Source: Cedecea neteri (lineage in GTDB: Bacteria; Pseudomonadota; Gammaproteobacteria; Enterobacterales; Enterobacteriaceae). From it: a stretch of DNA of 64,000 nucleotides. Below are positions 40,654 through 49,843 of this stretch, one piece after another; the stretch's first letter is position 1; each line of letters begins with the position of its first letter. The DNA lies in NCBI RefSeq assembly GCF_000758325.1, contig NZ_CP009459.1, positions 744,001 to 808,000 of the forward strand. The letters are read 5' to 3'. Position numbers and translations under genes: made by a program. The notes under the pieces are model-generated. The model ran no database searches and was not told the origin of the DNA. It was given only the letters and a program-made list of their open reading frames with translations.

Positions 40654-42162
40654 TTAAGACGCCAGCGACAGTCCTGCTTTAGCCGCCTGCTTTACCAGCC
40701 ACTGCGCCACCCGCGCCTGCTGCTCTTCGTTGAGCCACATGCCCAGTTTAGTGCGGCGCCACAGCGCATCTTCCGCGCATCTGACCCATTCATGCTCAAC
40801 CAGATAGCGAAGCTCGGCTTCATAAAACTCATGGCCAAAATCTTCGCCCAGATCGCCCAGGGTTTTAGCATCGCCCAACACCAGATCGCTGTTGCTGCCA
40901 TAGGTTCGCGCCAGGTGGCGGGCGAGGCTTTCGGTCAGGAAACCGTAGCGACGGCGCAGTTTGGCCGCATAATCATCACGATCGCCGCCGATATCACCGC
41001 CAGGCAGGCGGCACTCTTTGGTCCAGGCCGGACCAATATTCGGGTAGTAACGCTCCAGCTTATCCAGCGCATGTTCAGCCAGCTTACGGTAGGTCGTCAG
41101 CTTACCGCCGAAGACCGACAGCAGCGGGGCCTGACCATTTTCGTCATGAATATCCAGCGTGTAATCACGGGTCACCGCCTGCGGAGAATCAGACTCGTCA
41201 TCACACAACGGACGCACGCCAGAATAGGTCCAGACGATATCGTCTTTGGTCAGCGTCTTTTTGAAATGCGTGTTGTAAACGTTCAGCAGATAGCTCACTT
41301 CTTTGTCATCAATCTGCACCGCTTTCGGATCGCCGTGGTATTCCACGTCGGTGGTGCCGATGATGGAGAACTCGTCCATCCACGGGATCACGAACACAAT
41401 ACGCTTATCTTCGTTTTGCAGGATATAGGCCTGCTTCTGGGTATGCACGCGAGGCACCACAATGTGACTGCCTTTGATCAGGCGGATGCCATAAGGCGAC
41501 GGCAGATGCAGCCCTTCGTCAAAGAAGGTTTTCACCCACGGGCCGGTGGCGTTCACCAGGCCTTTTGCGCGCCAGGTAAAGGTTTCACCAGTATCAATAT
41601 CCTGCGCTTCGACAACCCACAGCCCGTTTTCGCGGGTTGCTTTGGTGGCACGAGTGCGTGTTTTCACCTCTCCGCCCTTGCGGGTCACCATCTGGGCGTT
41701 AGCCAGCACCAGGCGAGCATCATCCACCCAGCAGTCGGAATATTCGAAACCGCGCACGATCTCAGGCTTCAGCACTGAATCTGCGCCAAAACGCAAGCCG
41801 GTAGAGGCCGGCAAACTGGTGCGTTTCCCCAGATGATCGTACATGAACAGGCCAGTCCGAATCATCCACGCCGGACGAAGGTGCGGCCGGTGCGGTAAAC
41901 GAAAGCGCATCGGGAAGGCAATGTGCGGCGCCATTTTCAACAGTACTTCACGCTCCGCCAGCGCCTCACTCACCAGACGAAACTCGTAATGTTCCAGGTA
42001 GCGCAGGCCGCCGTGAATCAGCTTAGAGCTGGCGGAAGAGGTCGCGCAGGCCAGATCCTGTCCCTCCAGCATCAACACGGATAACCCGCGGCCAGCGGCG
42101 TCCGCCGCAATACCGGCGCCGTTGATTCCACCGCCAATAACAATCAGATCTTTGGTTTCCAT
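40654..42162 (-). CDS. glpD: Aerobic glycerol-3-phosphate dehydrogenase
   Basis: Membrane-associated FAD enzyme that oxidises sn-glycerol 3-phosphate to DHAP and passes electrons to ubiquinone. It has 502 residues from the ATG at 42160-42162; an upstream start would add only MREGN. The FAD-binding DLIVIGGGINGAGIAADAA is at the N-terminus, with ASSKLIHGGLRYLEHYEF and GVRPLCDDESDSPQ later. It is divergent from glpEGR, with GlpR operator sequence between them. In E. coli K-12 the gene points the other way relative to malT. Confidence 0.97.
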   Translation of the reverse strand: METKDLIVIGGGINGAGIAADAAGRGLSVLMLEGQDLACATSSASSKLIHGGLRYLEHYEFRLVSEALAEREVLLKMAPHIAFPMRFRLPHRPHLRPAWMIRTGLFMYDHLGKRTSLPASTGLRFGADSVLKPEIVRGFEYSDCWVDDARLVLANAQMVTRKGGEVKTRTRATKATRENGLWVVEAQDIDTGETFTWRAKGLVNATGPWVKTFFDEGLHLPSPYGIRLIKGSHIVVPRVHTQKQAYILQNEDKRIVFVIPWMDEFSIIGTTDVEYHGDPKAVQIDDKEVSYLLNVYNTHFKKTLTKDDIVWTYSGVRPLCDDESDSPQAVTRDYTLDIHDENGQAPLLSVFGGKLTTYRKLAEHALDKLERYYPNIGPAWTKECRLPGGDIGGDRDDYAAKLRRRYGFLTESLARHLARTYGSNSDLVLGDAKTLGDLGEDFGHEFYEAELRYLVEHEWVRCAEDALWRRTKLGMWLNEEQQARVAQWLVKQAAKAGLSLAS

Positions 42163-42193
42163 GTTGCCCTCACGCACTTTCGTTAAAGCTCAA

Positions 42194-42213
42194 AAATGTT
42201 CGATATCGCTCAT
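42194..42213. promoter_or_regulatory. GlpR operator in the glpD promoter
   Basis: AAATGTTCGATATCGCTCAT has a perfect left half (ATGTTCG) of the GlpR palindrome and a weaker right half. It begins 32 bp upstream of glpD. A further TGTTCG half-site occurs at 42223-42228. GlpR itself is encoded three genes to the right. Confidence 0.65.
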
Positions 42214-42357
42214 GATAGCAAGTGTTCGCCCGCTTTGGTAACGAAATAAAAACATTTCTACGTGATATGGATAACATATTGGCGTTAATATCAGCGCCAG
42301 CGGGGCGCGATGCCTTAACATGCCCCTTGTTTCCTTTCTTTCTCGACGAGTAAAACC

Positions 42358-42684
42358 ATGGATCAATTTGAATGTATTGGTGTGGAAGAAGCACACCAGA
42401 AACTCCAGCAGCAGCAGGCGGTATTGGTGGATATCCGCGATCCGCAGAGCTTTGCCATGGGACACACGCCGGGGGCTTACCACCTCACCAACGACACGCT
42501 GGTGAATTTTATGCAGCAGAACGACTTCGACACGCCGGTCATGGTGATGTGCTACCACGGCAACAGCAGCAAAGGCGCCGCCCAATATTTGCTGCAGCAA
42601 GGCTATGATCAGGTCTACAGCGTCGACGGCGGCTTTGACGCCTGGCACCGCCATTTCCCGGCTGAAGTCGCTCACGGCGCGTAA
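42358..42684 (+). CDS. glpE: Thiosulfate sulfurtransferase GlpE (rhodanese)
   Basis: Single-domain rhodanese that transfers sulfane sulfur from thiosulfate to cyanide or a thiol such as thioredoxin. It has 108 residues. The active-site loop is CYHGNSS, with the catalytic Cys near residue 65; [21 protein letters not shown] and [16 protein letters not shown] are family motifs. It is the first gene of glpEGR and divergent from glpD. Confidence 0.95.
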   Translation: MDQFECIGVEEAHQKLQQQQAVLVDIRDPQSFAMGHTPGAYHLTNDTLVNFMQQNDFDTPVMVMCYHGNSSKGAAQYLLQQGYDQVYSVDGGFDAWHRHFPAEVAHGA

Positions 42685-42739
42685 AGTTCAGCCCTTGTCG
42701 CTCCCTGCAGGTATACTGCTTGCCTTAATAAAAGCTTTA

Positions 42740-42799
42740 CCCTGGATAATTTGAGCCGTAGGAAGCGATGCCCCTACGGCTCGAAGTATGACGGGTAAA
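42740..42799. repeat. Short palindromic repeat between glpE and glpG
   Basis: A 10-bp perfect stem (42753-42762 with 42773-42782) is enclosed by an outer TTTACCC/GGGTAAA pair. The right flank GAAGTATGACGGGTA is a sequence common to enterobacterial intergenic repeats of the ERIC type. It could act as a processing or attenuation element within glpEGR. Confidence 0.55.
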
Positions 42800-42822
42800 T
42801 AGACGAAGTTGGTTAAACTTTC

Positions 42823-43644
42823 ATGATCATGATTACCTCTTTCGCCAACCCGCGCGTGGCGCAGGCTTTTGTCGACTACATGGCAACTCAGGGCGTTATT
42901 CTTACTATTCAGCAGCATACGCAAAGCGATGTCTGGCTGGCCGATGAAAGTCAGGAACAGTATGTCCGAGCCGAGCTGGAAAAGTTCGTCGCGAACCCTG
43001 GCGACCCGCGCTACCAGGCGGCCAGCTGGAGCACCGGCCACAGCGGCGTGGGTTTCAGCTATAAACGCTATCCTTTTTTTGCCACCATCAAAGAGCGCGC
43101 CGGCCCGCTGACGCTTATCGTCATCGGCGTGTGCATCGCGCTGTTTGTCCTGCTCAATATCGTGGGCTTCGGCCCGGTGATCTCCGTGCTTGGCTGGCCG
43201 CTCGTACCCGAGCAGCGCTTTGAGTTTTGGCGTTATTTCACACACGGATTACTGCATTTCTCCTTGCTGCATATCCTCTTTAACCTACTATGGTGGTGGT
43301 ATTTAGGCGGCGCGCTGGAAAAACGCCTCGGCACCGGCAAACTGCTGACGCTGACGCTTATTTCCACCCTGCTGAGCGGTTTTATGCAGGCAAAATTTAC
43401 CGGCCCGCTGTTTGGCGGCCTGTCAGGCACGGTGTTTGCGCTGATGGGTTATGTCTGGCTGCGCGGAGAGCGAGATCCCGACAGCGGCATTCAGATGCAG
43501 CGCGGGCTGCTGGCGTTTGCGGTGATTTGGTTGGTTATTGAGGTCTTTACTCAGTCAGCTGTCATTCCAGCGCACCTGACCGGCATGCTGGTTGGCCTGG
43601 CGATGGCGCTGGTAGATACCCTGAATGCGCGAAAACGAACATAA
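42823..43644 (+). CDS. glpG: Rhomboid intramembrane serine protease GlpG
   Basis: It has 273 residues (E. coli 276). A cytoplasmic N-terminal domain (residues 1-75, [22 protein letters not shown]) is followed by six membrane segments. Catalytic Ser lies in [12 protein letters not shown] (TM4) and catalytic His in [15 protein letters not shown] (TM6); the L1 loop WR ([29 protein letters not shown]) is conserved. The TM5-TM6 loop is 3 residues shorter than in E. coli. The E. coli enzyme cleaves orphan hydrogenase and other membrane proteins in quality control. Confidence 0.95.
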   Translation: MIMITSFANPRVAQAFVDYMATQGVILTIQQHTQSDVWLADESQEQYVRAELEKFVANPGDPRYQAASWSTGHSGVGFSYKRYPFFATIKERAGPLTLIVIGVCIALFVLLNIVGFGPVISVLGWPLVPEQRFEFWRYFTHGLLHFSLLHILFNLLWWWYLGGALEKRLGTGKLLTLTLISTLLSGFMQAKFTGPLFGGLSGTVFALMGYVWLRGERDPDSGIQMQRGLLAFAVIWLVIEVFTQSAVIPAHLTGMLVGLAMALVDTLNARKRT

Positions 43645-43661
43645 CAATGCTGGAGTAGCTT

Positions 43662-44420
43662 GTGAAGCAGACACAACGTCATGACGCGATTATTGAGCTG
43701 GTTAAGCAGCAGGGATACGTCAGTACCGAAGAGTTGGTGGAACAGTTTGCCGTCAGCCCGCAAACCATCCGCCGGGATTTAAACGACCTGGCCGATCAGA
43801 ATATGATTCTGCGCCATCACGGCGGGGCAGCTCTGCCTTCCAGCTCGGTCAATACCCCGTGGCACGACCGAAAAGCAACGCAAACCGCAGAAAAAGAGCG
43901 GATTGCGCAGAAGGTTGCCAGCCAAATTCCTAACGGCGCCACGCTGTTTATCGACATCGGCACCACGCCTGAAGCCGTGGCACATGCGCTGCTTAATCAT
44001 AGCAATCTGCGCATTGTGACCAACAACCTCAACGTGGCGAACACTCTGATGGCAAAAGAGGATTTCCGTATCATCCTGGCCGGCGGAGAGCTGCGCAGCC
44101 GCGATGGCGGTATTATCGGCGAGGCCACGCTGGACTTTATTTCCCAGTTCCGCCTCGACTTCGGCATTCTCGGCATCAGCGGTATCGATAGCGACGGTTC
44201 GCTGCTTGAGTTTGATTACCACGAGGTTCGCACCAAGCGCGCGATTATCGAAAACTCTCGCAGCGTGTTGCTGGTCGTGGACCATTCGAAGTTTGGCCGT
44301 AATGCGATGGTGAATCTGGGCAGCATTAGCCTGGTGGATACCGTGTATACCGACGTGGTGCCGCCTGCGGGCGTGATGCAGGTGATTAAAGAGAATAATG
44401 TGCAGCTGGAGCTGTGCTGA
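43662..44420 (+). CDS. glpR: Glycerol-3-phosphate regulon repressor GlpR
   Basis: DeoR-family repressor induced by glycerol 3-phosphate. It has 252 residues with a GTG start at 43662. The N-terminal HTH is RHDAIIELVKQQGYVSTEELVEQFAVSPQTIRRDLNDL, and the C-terminal sugar-phosphate domain has IDIGTTPEAVAHAL and GEATLDFISQFRLDFGILGISGID. The third gene of glpEGR. It controls glpD via the operators at the left end of the block. Confidence 0.96.
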   Translation: MKQTQRHDAIIELVKQQGYVSTEELVEQFAVSPQTIRRDLNDLADQNMILRHHGGAALPSSSVNTPWHDRKATQTAEKERIAQKVASQIPNGATLFIDIGTTPEAVAHALLNHSNLRIVTNNLNVANTLMAKEDFRIILAGGELRSRDGGIIGEATLDFISQFRLDFGILGISGIDSDGSLLEFDYHEVRTKRAIIENSRSVLLVVDHSKFGRNAMVNLGSISLVDTVYTDVVPPAGVMQVIKENNVQLELC

Positions 44421-44424
44421 GTTT

Positions 44425-44523
44425 TACCCTCACCCCGGCCCTCTCCCTAAAAGGGAGAGGGGGAAATGCATACTACCGTTCGGATCCCCTCTCCCCCGTG
44501 GGGAGAGGGTTAGGGTGAGGGGC
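44425..44523. repeat. Palindromic junction repeat, copy C (glpR/glgP)
   Basis: The best-formed copy. The two ends, CCCTCACCCCGGCCCTCTCC and its inverted counterpart at 44501-44519, form a 21-bp terminal inverted repeat that differs only in the three central bases. Hairpins lie at 44439-44461 and 44487-44509. It fills nearly the whole 106-bp gap between convergent glpR and glgP. Confidence 0.88.
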
Positions 44524-44526
44524 AAA

Positions 44527-46974
44527 CTATAATCTCACCGGCTTAATATGCCAAATCTCATCGGCGTACTCCTGAATTGTCCTGTCAGACGAGAAATAGC
44601 CCATATTGGCGATGTTGTGCATAGTGCGGATAGTCCACTCCTCCGGCTGCTGGTAGACCTCATCCACCTTGTCCTGGCAGTCCACATAGCTGCGGTAATC
44701 CGCCAGCACCTGATAGTGATCGCCAAAGTTAATCAGCGAGTCGACTAAATCCCGATAACGTCCCGGCTCTCCGGGGCTGAATGCCCCCGTCGCGATTTGC
44801 GTCAGTACCTGACGCAGCTCTTCATCCTTCTCGTAGTATTCCCGAGGGTTGTAGCCTTTGCTGCGGAGAGCCTCCACCTCTTCTGCGGTATTACCGAAGA
44901 TAAAGATGTTGTCTTTACCAACGTGGTCGAGCATCTCGACGTTGGCGCCATCCAGCGTCCCGATGGTCAGCGCCCCGTTGAGCGCGAACTTCATGTTACT
45001 GGTGCCGGAAGCTTCGGTTCCCGCCAGCGAAATTTGCTCGGAGAGATCTGCCGCCGGAATAATCAACTGGGCGAGACTGACGCTGTAGTTCGGGATAAAC
45101 ACCACCTTCAGCTTATCTTTAACCTGCAGGTCATTGTTGATCACCTCAGCTACATCATTGATAAGATGGATAATATGCTTCGCCATGTAATAGGCCGACG
45201 CCGCTTTACCCGCGAAAATATTCACGCGTGGCACCCATTCCGCCTCCGGATCGGCCTTGATGCGGTTATAGCGGGCGATTACATGCAGGACGTTCATTAG
45301 CTGGCGCTTATATTCATGAATACGCTTAATCTGCACGTCGAACAAAGCATCCGGGCTCACCACCACGTTGAGCTGCTGCCCAATGTACGTCGCCAGCCGT
45401 TTTTTATTCGCCAGTTTGGCCTTACGCACCGCCTGATGCACCGTCGGGTAGTCAATGTGCTGCTTCAGGTCGTTCAGCTGGCTTAAGTCCGTCCGCCATG
45501 TCTGCCCGATATTATCATCCAGCACTTCAGACAGCGCCGGGTTGGCAAGCGCCAGCCAGCGACGCGGCGTTACGCCGTTCGTTTTGTTGCTAAAGCGCAT
45601 CGGGAAGATACTGGCGAAGTCGGCAAACAGGGACTGCACCATCAGGTTGGAGTGCAGTTCAGACACGCCGTTCACCTTATGGCTGACCACCACCGCGAGC
45701 CAGGCCATTCGCACTCGTCTGCCGTTGGATTCGTCGATAATTGATGCCCTGCCCAGCAGCCCCGTGTCGTTCGGGTACTGCTCCTGCAGGGTTTTGAGGA
45801 AGTAGTCGTTAATCTCAAAGATTATCTGCAGATGGCGCGGCAGGATCTTGCCGAGCATGTCTACCGGCCAGGTTTCCAGCGCCTCGCTCATCAGCGTGTG
45901 GTTGGTGTACGAGAAGACCTGGCAGGTCACTTCGAACGCTTCTTCCCATTCAAACTTATGCTCGTCAATCAGCAGCCGCATCAGCTCTGGAATCGACAGC
46001 ACCGGGTGGGTGTCATTCAGGTGAATCGCAATTTTATCCGCAAGGTTGGCGTAGGTTTTATGCAGCTGATAATGGCGGCTCAGGATGTCCTGCATGGTGG
46101 ACGAGACCAGGAAGTATTCCTGCCGCAGACGCAGCTCGCGCCCCGAATAGGTTGAGTCATCGGGATAAAGCACGCGGGACACGTTTTCTGAGTGGTTTTT
46201 GTCTTCCACCGCCGCGAAATAATCGCCCTGGTTAAACTTACCGAGGTTGATCTCGCTGCTCGCCTGGGCGTTCCACAGCCGCAGCGTGTTGGTCGCGTCG
46301 GTGTCGTAGCCCGGAATTATCTGGTCATAGGCGACCGCCAGGATCTCTTCGGTTTCGACCCAGCGAGCCTTTTTCCCCTCCTGCTGAATACGCCCACCGA
46401 AACGTACCTTGTAGCGCGTATTGTGGCGCTTAAACTCCCACGGATTGCCGTACTCAAGCCAATAATCTGGCGACTCTTTCTGGCGGCCATCGACGATGTT
46501 CTGCTTGAACATCCCGTAGTCGTAGCGAATTCCGTAGCCGCGCCCCGGCAGCCCCAGGGTCGCCAGCGAATCGAGGAAACAGGCGGCGAGACGCCCCAAA
46601 CCGCCGTTGCCAAGGCCGGGGTCGTTCTCCTCGTCAATCAACTCTTCGAGGTCGAGGCCCATCTCTTCGAGGGCATTTTTCACATCTTCATAGATGCCGA
46701 GGGACAGCAGCGCGTTCGACAGCGTGCGCCCGATCAGAAACTCCATCGACAGGTAGTACACCTGGCGGACTTCCTGGGAAAGCTGAGCGCGGTTGGAACG
46801 CAGCCAGCGCTCCACCAGCCTGTCGCGAACGGCAAAGAGCGTCGCGTTAAGCCACTCGTGTTTATTGGCGATGGCAGGGTCTTTCCCCACCGTAAACATC
46901 AGCTTATAGGCAATCGAGTGTTTAAGCGCTTCGACGCTCAGCGTGGGTGATGCATAGGAAAAGGGTGCGTTCAT
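44527..46974 (-). CDS. glgP: Glycogen phosphorylase
   Basis: GT35 enzyme that releases glucose 1-phosphate from glycogen outer chains until a limit dextrin remains for GlgX. It has 815 residues, the same as E. coli. [30 protein letters not shown] and the PLP region [27 protein letters not shown] are intact. It is the last gene of glgBXCAP, 26 bp after glgA. It is a paralogue of malP, with the longer N-terminus of glycogen-type enzymes. Confidence 0.97.
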   Translation of the reverse strand: MNAPFSYASPTLSVEALKHSIAYKLMFTVGKDPAIANKHEWLNATLFAVRDRLVERWLRSNRAQLSQEVRQVYYLSMEFLIGRTLSNALLSLGIYEDVKNALEEMGLDLEELIDEENDPGLGNGGLGRLAACFLDSLATLGLPGRGYGIRYDYGMFKQNIVDGRQKESPDYWLEYGNPWEFKRHNTRYKVRFGGRIQQEGKKARWVETEEILAVAYDQIIPGYDTDATNTLRLWNAQASSEINLGKFNQGDYFAAVEDKNHSENVSRVLYPDDSTYSGRELRLRQEYFLVSSTMQDILSRHYQLHKTYANLADKIAIHLNDTHPVLSIPELMRLLIDEHKFEWEEAFEVTCQVFSYTNHTLMSEALETWPVDMLGKILPRHLQIIFEINDYFLKTLQEQYPNDTGLLGRASIIDESNGRRVRMAWLAVVVSHKVNGVSELHSNLMVQSLFADFASIFPMRFSNKTNGVTPRRWLALANPALSEVLDDNIGQTWRTDLSQLNDLKQHIDYPTVHQAVRKAKLANKKRLATYIGQQLNVVVSPDALFDVQIKRIHEYKRQLMNVLHVIARYNRIKADPEAEWVPRVNIFAGKAASAYYMAKHIIHLINDVAEVINNDLQVKDKLKVVFIPNYSVSLAQLIIPAADLSEQISLAGTEASGTSNMKFALNGALTIGTLDGANVEMLDHVGKDNIFIFGNTAEEVEALRSKGYNPREYYEKDEELRQVLTQIATGAFSPGEPGRYRDLVDSLINFGDHYQVLADYRSYVDCQDKVDEVYQQPEEWTIRTMHNIANMGYFSSDRTIQEYADEIWHIKPVRL

Positions 46975-47000
46975 ATCAGTGATTCCTGGTGTATGGGTAA

Positions 47001-48434
47001 TTACATCAAGCGTTGATAAAGGTCGCGGTATGCCTGCGCCGCTACCTGCCAGCTAAAATCCATATTCATTGCCTGCCGCTGCACATAACGCCACAGCGAC
47101 GGGCGGGACCACAGCACGAAAGCACGCCGGATCGCGCGGAGCAGCGACCAGGCATTACTGTCTTCAAACACAAAACCGGTAGCCACACCGTCGGCCAGAT
47201 TCTCAAGAGAAGTATCGGACACGGTGTCGGCCAGACCACCGGTTCGCCGCACCAGCGGCAAGGTGCCATATTTCAGGCCGTAGAGCTGCGTTAAGCCGCA
47301 GGGCTCAAAGCGGCTCGGGACTAAAATCACGTCGGCACCGCCCATGATGCGGTGGGAAAATGCCTCGTGATAGCCAATCTGGACGCCGACCTGGCCGGGA
47401 TGCTCGGCCGCCGCCGCCAGAAATCCTTCCTGCAGCACGGAATCCCCGGCCCCCAGCAGCGCCAGCTGCCCGCCCTGCTCCAGTAACCCAGGCAGCGCCT
47501 CTAGCACCAGATCCAGCCCTTTTTGATTGGTTAACCGACTGACCACCGCGAACAGCGGGACTTTGTCGTTCACCTTCAGCCCCATCGCCACCTGCAGCTG
47601 GCGTTTGTTTTCGGCTTTCTCCTCCAGCGAATCGCGGTTATACCGCGAGGCCAGTAGCAGGTCGCTTTCCGGGTTCCAAATCTTGTCGTCCACGCCGTTT
47701 AAAATGCCCGACAGACGCCCTTCACGCTGGCGCTGGCGCAGCAGCCCTTCCATGCCATAGGCAAAGTGCGGGTCGGTAATCTCCCGCGCATAGGTTGGAC
47801 TGACGGCGGTAATGTGGTCGGCATAGTAAAGCCCGGCCTTCAGGTACGAAATCTGGCCGTGAAATTCCAGCCCGTTCATGTCGTAGACCCACCACGGCAA
47901 ATCAATTTCACTTAAGTGATGAGCATAGAACATTCCCTGGTAGGCGAGATTGTGTACGGTGAATACCGACTTCGCCGGCCGCCCGCGAACCTCGAGGTAG
48001 GCCGGAGTCAGCCCGGCGTGCCAGTCGTGGGCATGCACCACATCGGGATGCCAGAAAGGATCCAGGCCACAGGCCATTTCCGCCCCAACCCAGCCAAGCA
48101 GCGCAAAGCGCAGCACATTGTCCTGGTAAGCAAACTGGTTCGTGTCGTGATAGGGGCTGCCCGGGCGTTCATAAAGATGGGGGGCATCAATCAGGTAAAT
48201 ACCAACGCCGTTGTAGTGGCCGTAGAGCAGGCGCATTGGGCCTGCGAACGTCTGTCGGTGGGTAACCACCTGAATATCTTCGATTCCTCGCCGCACGTCA
48301 GGAAAGGCGGGCAGCAGGACGCGCGTATCAACGCCACCGGCAATTTGTGCCGCAGGCAAAGCGCCCAGCACATCCGCAAGGCCGCCCGTTTTCAGCAAAG
48401 GAAACATCTCGGAACAGACATGTAAGACCTGCAT
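47001..48434 (-). CDS. glgA: Glycogen synthase (ADP-glucose)
   Basis: GT5 enzyme that extends alpha-1,4-glucan from ADP-glucose. It has 477 residues from the ATG at 48432-48434, equal to E. coli; a start 6 codons upstream is less likely. The ADP-glucose-binding KTGGLADV is at residues 15-22, and the C-terminal retaining-GT-B motif is [30 protein letters not shown]. It is 111 bp after glgC, with a hairpin in the gap, and 26 bp before glgP. Confidence 0.97.
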   Translation of the reverse strand: MQVLHVCSEMFPLLKTGGLADVLGALPAAQIAGGVDTRVLLPAFPDVRRGIEDIQVVTHRQTFAGPMRLLYGHYNGVGIYLIDAPHLYERPGSPYHDTNQFAYQDNVLRFALLGWVGAEMACGLDPFWHPDVVHAHDWHAGLTPAYLEVRGRPAKSVFTVHNLAYQGMFYAHHLSEIDLPWWVYDMNGLEFHGQISYLKAGLYYADHITAVSPTYAREITDPHFAYGMEGLLRQRQREGRLSGILNGVDDKIWNPESDLLLASRYNRDSLEEKAENKRQLQVAMGLKVNDKVPLFAVVSRLTNQKGLDLVLEALPGLLEQGGQLALLGAGDSVLQEGFLAAAAEHPGQVGVQIGYHEAFSHRIMGGADVILVPSRFEPCGLTQLYGLKYGTLPLVRRTGGLADTVSDTSLENLADGVATGFVFEDSNAWSLLRAIRRAFVLWSRPSLWRYVQRQAMNMDFSWQVAAQAYRDLYQRLM

Positions 48435-48496
48435 TATCGCTCCCATATGCAAAGTCGCGGCGCTGTGTCTTAATCATCAGGCAACGCCGAACGATA

Positions 48497-48525
48497 AAAT
48501 AACCGCGCACGGCATCACCGTGCGC
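48497..48525 (-). terminator. Hairpin between glgC and glgA
   Basis: A perfect 8-bp GC-rich stem (48505-48512 with 48518-48525) has a 5-nt loop. On the minus strand it is followed by GGTTATTTTAT. It looks like a weak intrinsic terminator within the glg operon and may reduce glgAP expression relative to glgBXC. Confidence 0.55.
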
Positions 48526-48545
48526 AGGCCAATCTTCTACGCGTT

Positions 48546-49829
48546 TCAGCCCTGCAGCTTCGCCAGCATCTCACGCGTGACCAGTACAATGCCCTCTTCA
48601 GAGCGATAAAAACGGCGCGCATCCTCTTCGGCATTTTCGCCGACCACCATCCCTTCGGGGATCACGCAGGCGCGGTCGATAATGCAGCGGCGTAATCGGC
48701 AGGAGCGTCCGACAATAACGTCCGGCAGCAGGACGGATGAATCGATGTTGCAGAACGAGTTGATACGCACGCGAGGAAACAGCACCGACTGCACGACAAC
48801 TGAACCCGAAATAATGCAGCCGCCGGATACCAGCGAGTTCAGCGTCATGCCGTGGCTACCGGAGCGATCCTGAACGAATTTAGCGGGCGGCAGCGGCTCC
48901 ATATGGGTGCGGATCGGCCAGGCCTGGTCATACATATCCAGTTCCGGCATCACCGAGGCCAGGTCAAGGTTCGCTTTCCAGTAGGCTTCCAGCGTGCCCA
49001 CATCGCGCCAGTAAGGTTCAGCATTAGGGTCGGACTGTACGCAGGAGAGCGGGAACGGGTGGGCGTAGGCTTCTCCCGCGCGAGTGATTTTCGGGATAAT
49101 GTCTTTGCCAAAGTCGTGACTGGAGTTTTCATCCTGGTCATCTTCTTCCAGCAGCTTGAACAGGTAATCCGCATCAAAAACGTAAATACCCATGCTGGCC
49201 AGAGACTTACTGCTGTCGTTGGGCATCGTCGGCGGATTTTCCGGCTTCTCCACGAAATCGATAATTTTTTCGTCAGCGTCCACCGCCATAACGCCAAACG
49301 CTGATGCTTCATGTACCGGCACCGGCATACAGGCCACGGTGCAGCGCGCGCCCTTCTCGACGTGATCGATCAGCATGCGCGAGTAGTCCTGCTTGTAGAT
49401 GTGGTCTCCGGCCAGGATCACCACATACTCGGCGTCGTAACGGCGAATAATGTCGAGGTTCTGGGTCACGGCGTCGGCCGTGCCCCGATACCAATTCTCA
49501 CCGTGTACGCGCTGCTGAGCGGGCAGCAAATCCACAAACTCGTTCATCTCTTCGCTGAAGAAAGACCAGCCGCGCTGAATATGCTGCACCAGGGTGTGCG
49601 ATTGATATTGAGTGATCACCCCAATGCGGCGAATACCGGAGTTAATGCAGTTGGATAGCGCAAAATCAATAATGCGGAACTTGCCGCCAAAATGGACCGC
49701 AGGCTTGGCGCGGGTCGACGTGAGATCCTTCAGTCGAGTCCCGCGGCCACCAGCCAGAATTAACGCAACGGATTTGATGGGCAACTGGCGGGCCAGCATC
49801 AGCGGATCGTTTTTCTCAAACCTGACCAT
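48546..49829 (-). CDS. glgC: Glucose-1-phosphate adenylyltransferase
   Basis: Makes ADP-glucose, the committed and allosterically controlled step of glycogen synthesis. It has 427 residues from the ATG at 49827-49829, which has AAGGAG 6 bases upstream; a much longer upstream frame reads into glgX and is rejected. The nucleotidyltransferase motif [29 protein letters not shown] includes the fructose-1,6-bisphosphate site lysine. A left-handed beta-helix C-terminal domain follows ([31 protein letters not shown]). It is 14 bp after glgX. Confidence 0.96.
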   Translation of the reverse strand: MVRFEKNDPLMLARQLPIKSVALILAGGRGTRLKDLTSTRAKPAVHFGGKFRIIDFALSNCINSGIRRIGVITQYQSHTLVQHIQRGWSFFSEEMNEFVDLLPAQQRVHGENWYRGTADAVTQNLDIIRRYDAEYVVILAGDHIYKQDYSRMLIDHVEKGARCTVACMPVPVHEASAFGVMAVDADEKIIDFVEKPENPPTMPNDSSKSLASMGIYVFDADYLFKLLEEDDQDENSSHDFGKDIIPKITRAGEAYAHPFPLSCVQSDPNAEPYWRDVGTLEAYWKANLDLASVMPELDMYDQAWPIRTHMEPLPPAKFVQDRSGSHGMTLNSLVSGGCIISGSVVVQSVLFPRVRINSFCNIDSSVLLPDVIVGRSCRLRRCIIDRACVIPEGMVVGENAEEDARRFYRSEEGIVLVTREMLAKLQG

Positions 49830-49843
49830 AACGAACTCCTTTT

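Noticed and set aside
34919-46974. malP and glgP as a recent gene duplication
   Set aside because: They are ancient paralogues present as a pair throughout enterobacteria, with clearly different sequences and partners.
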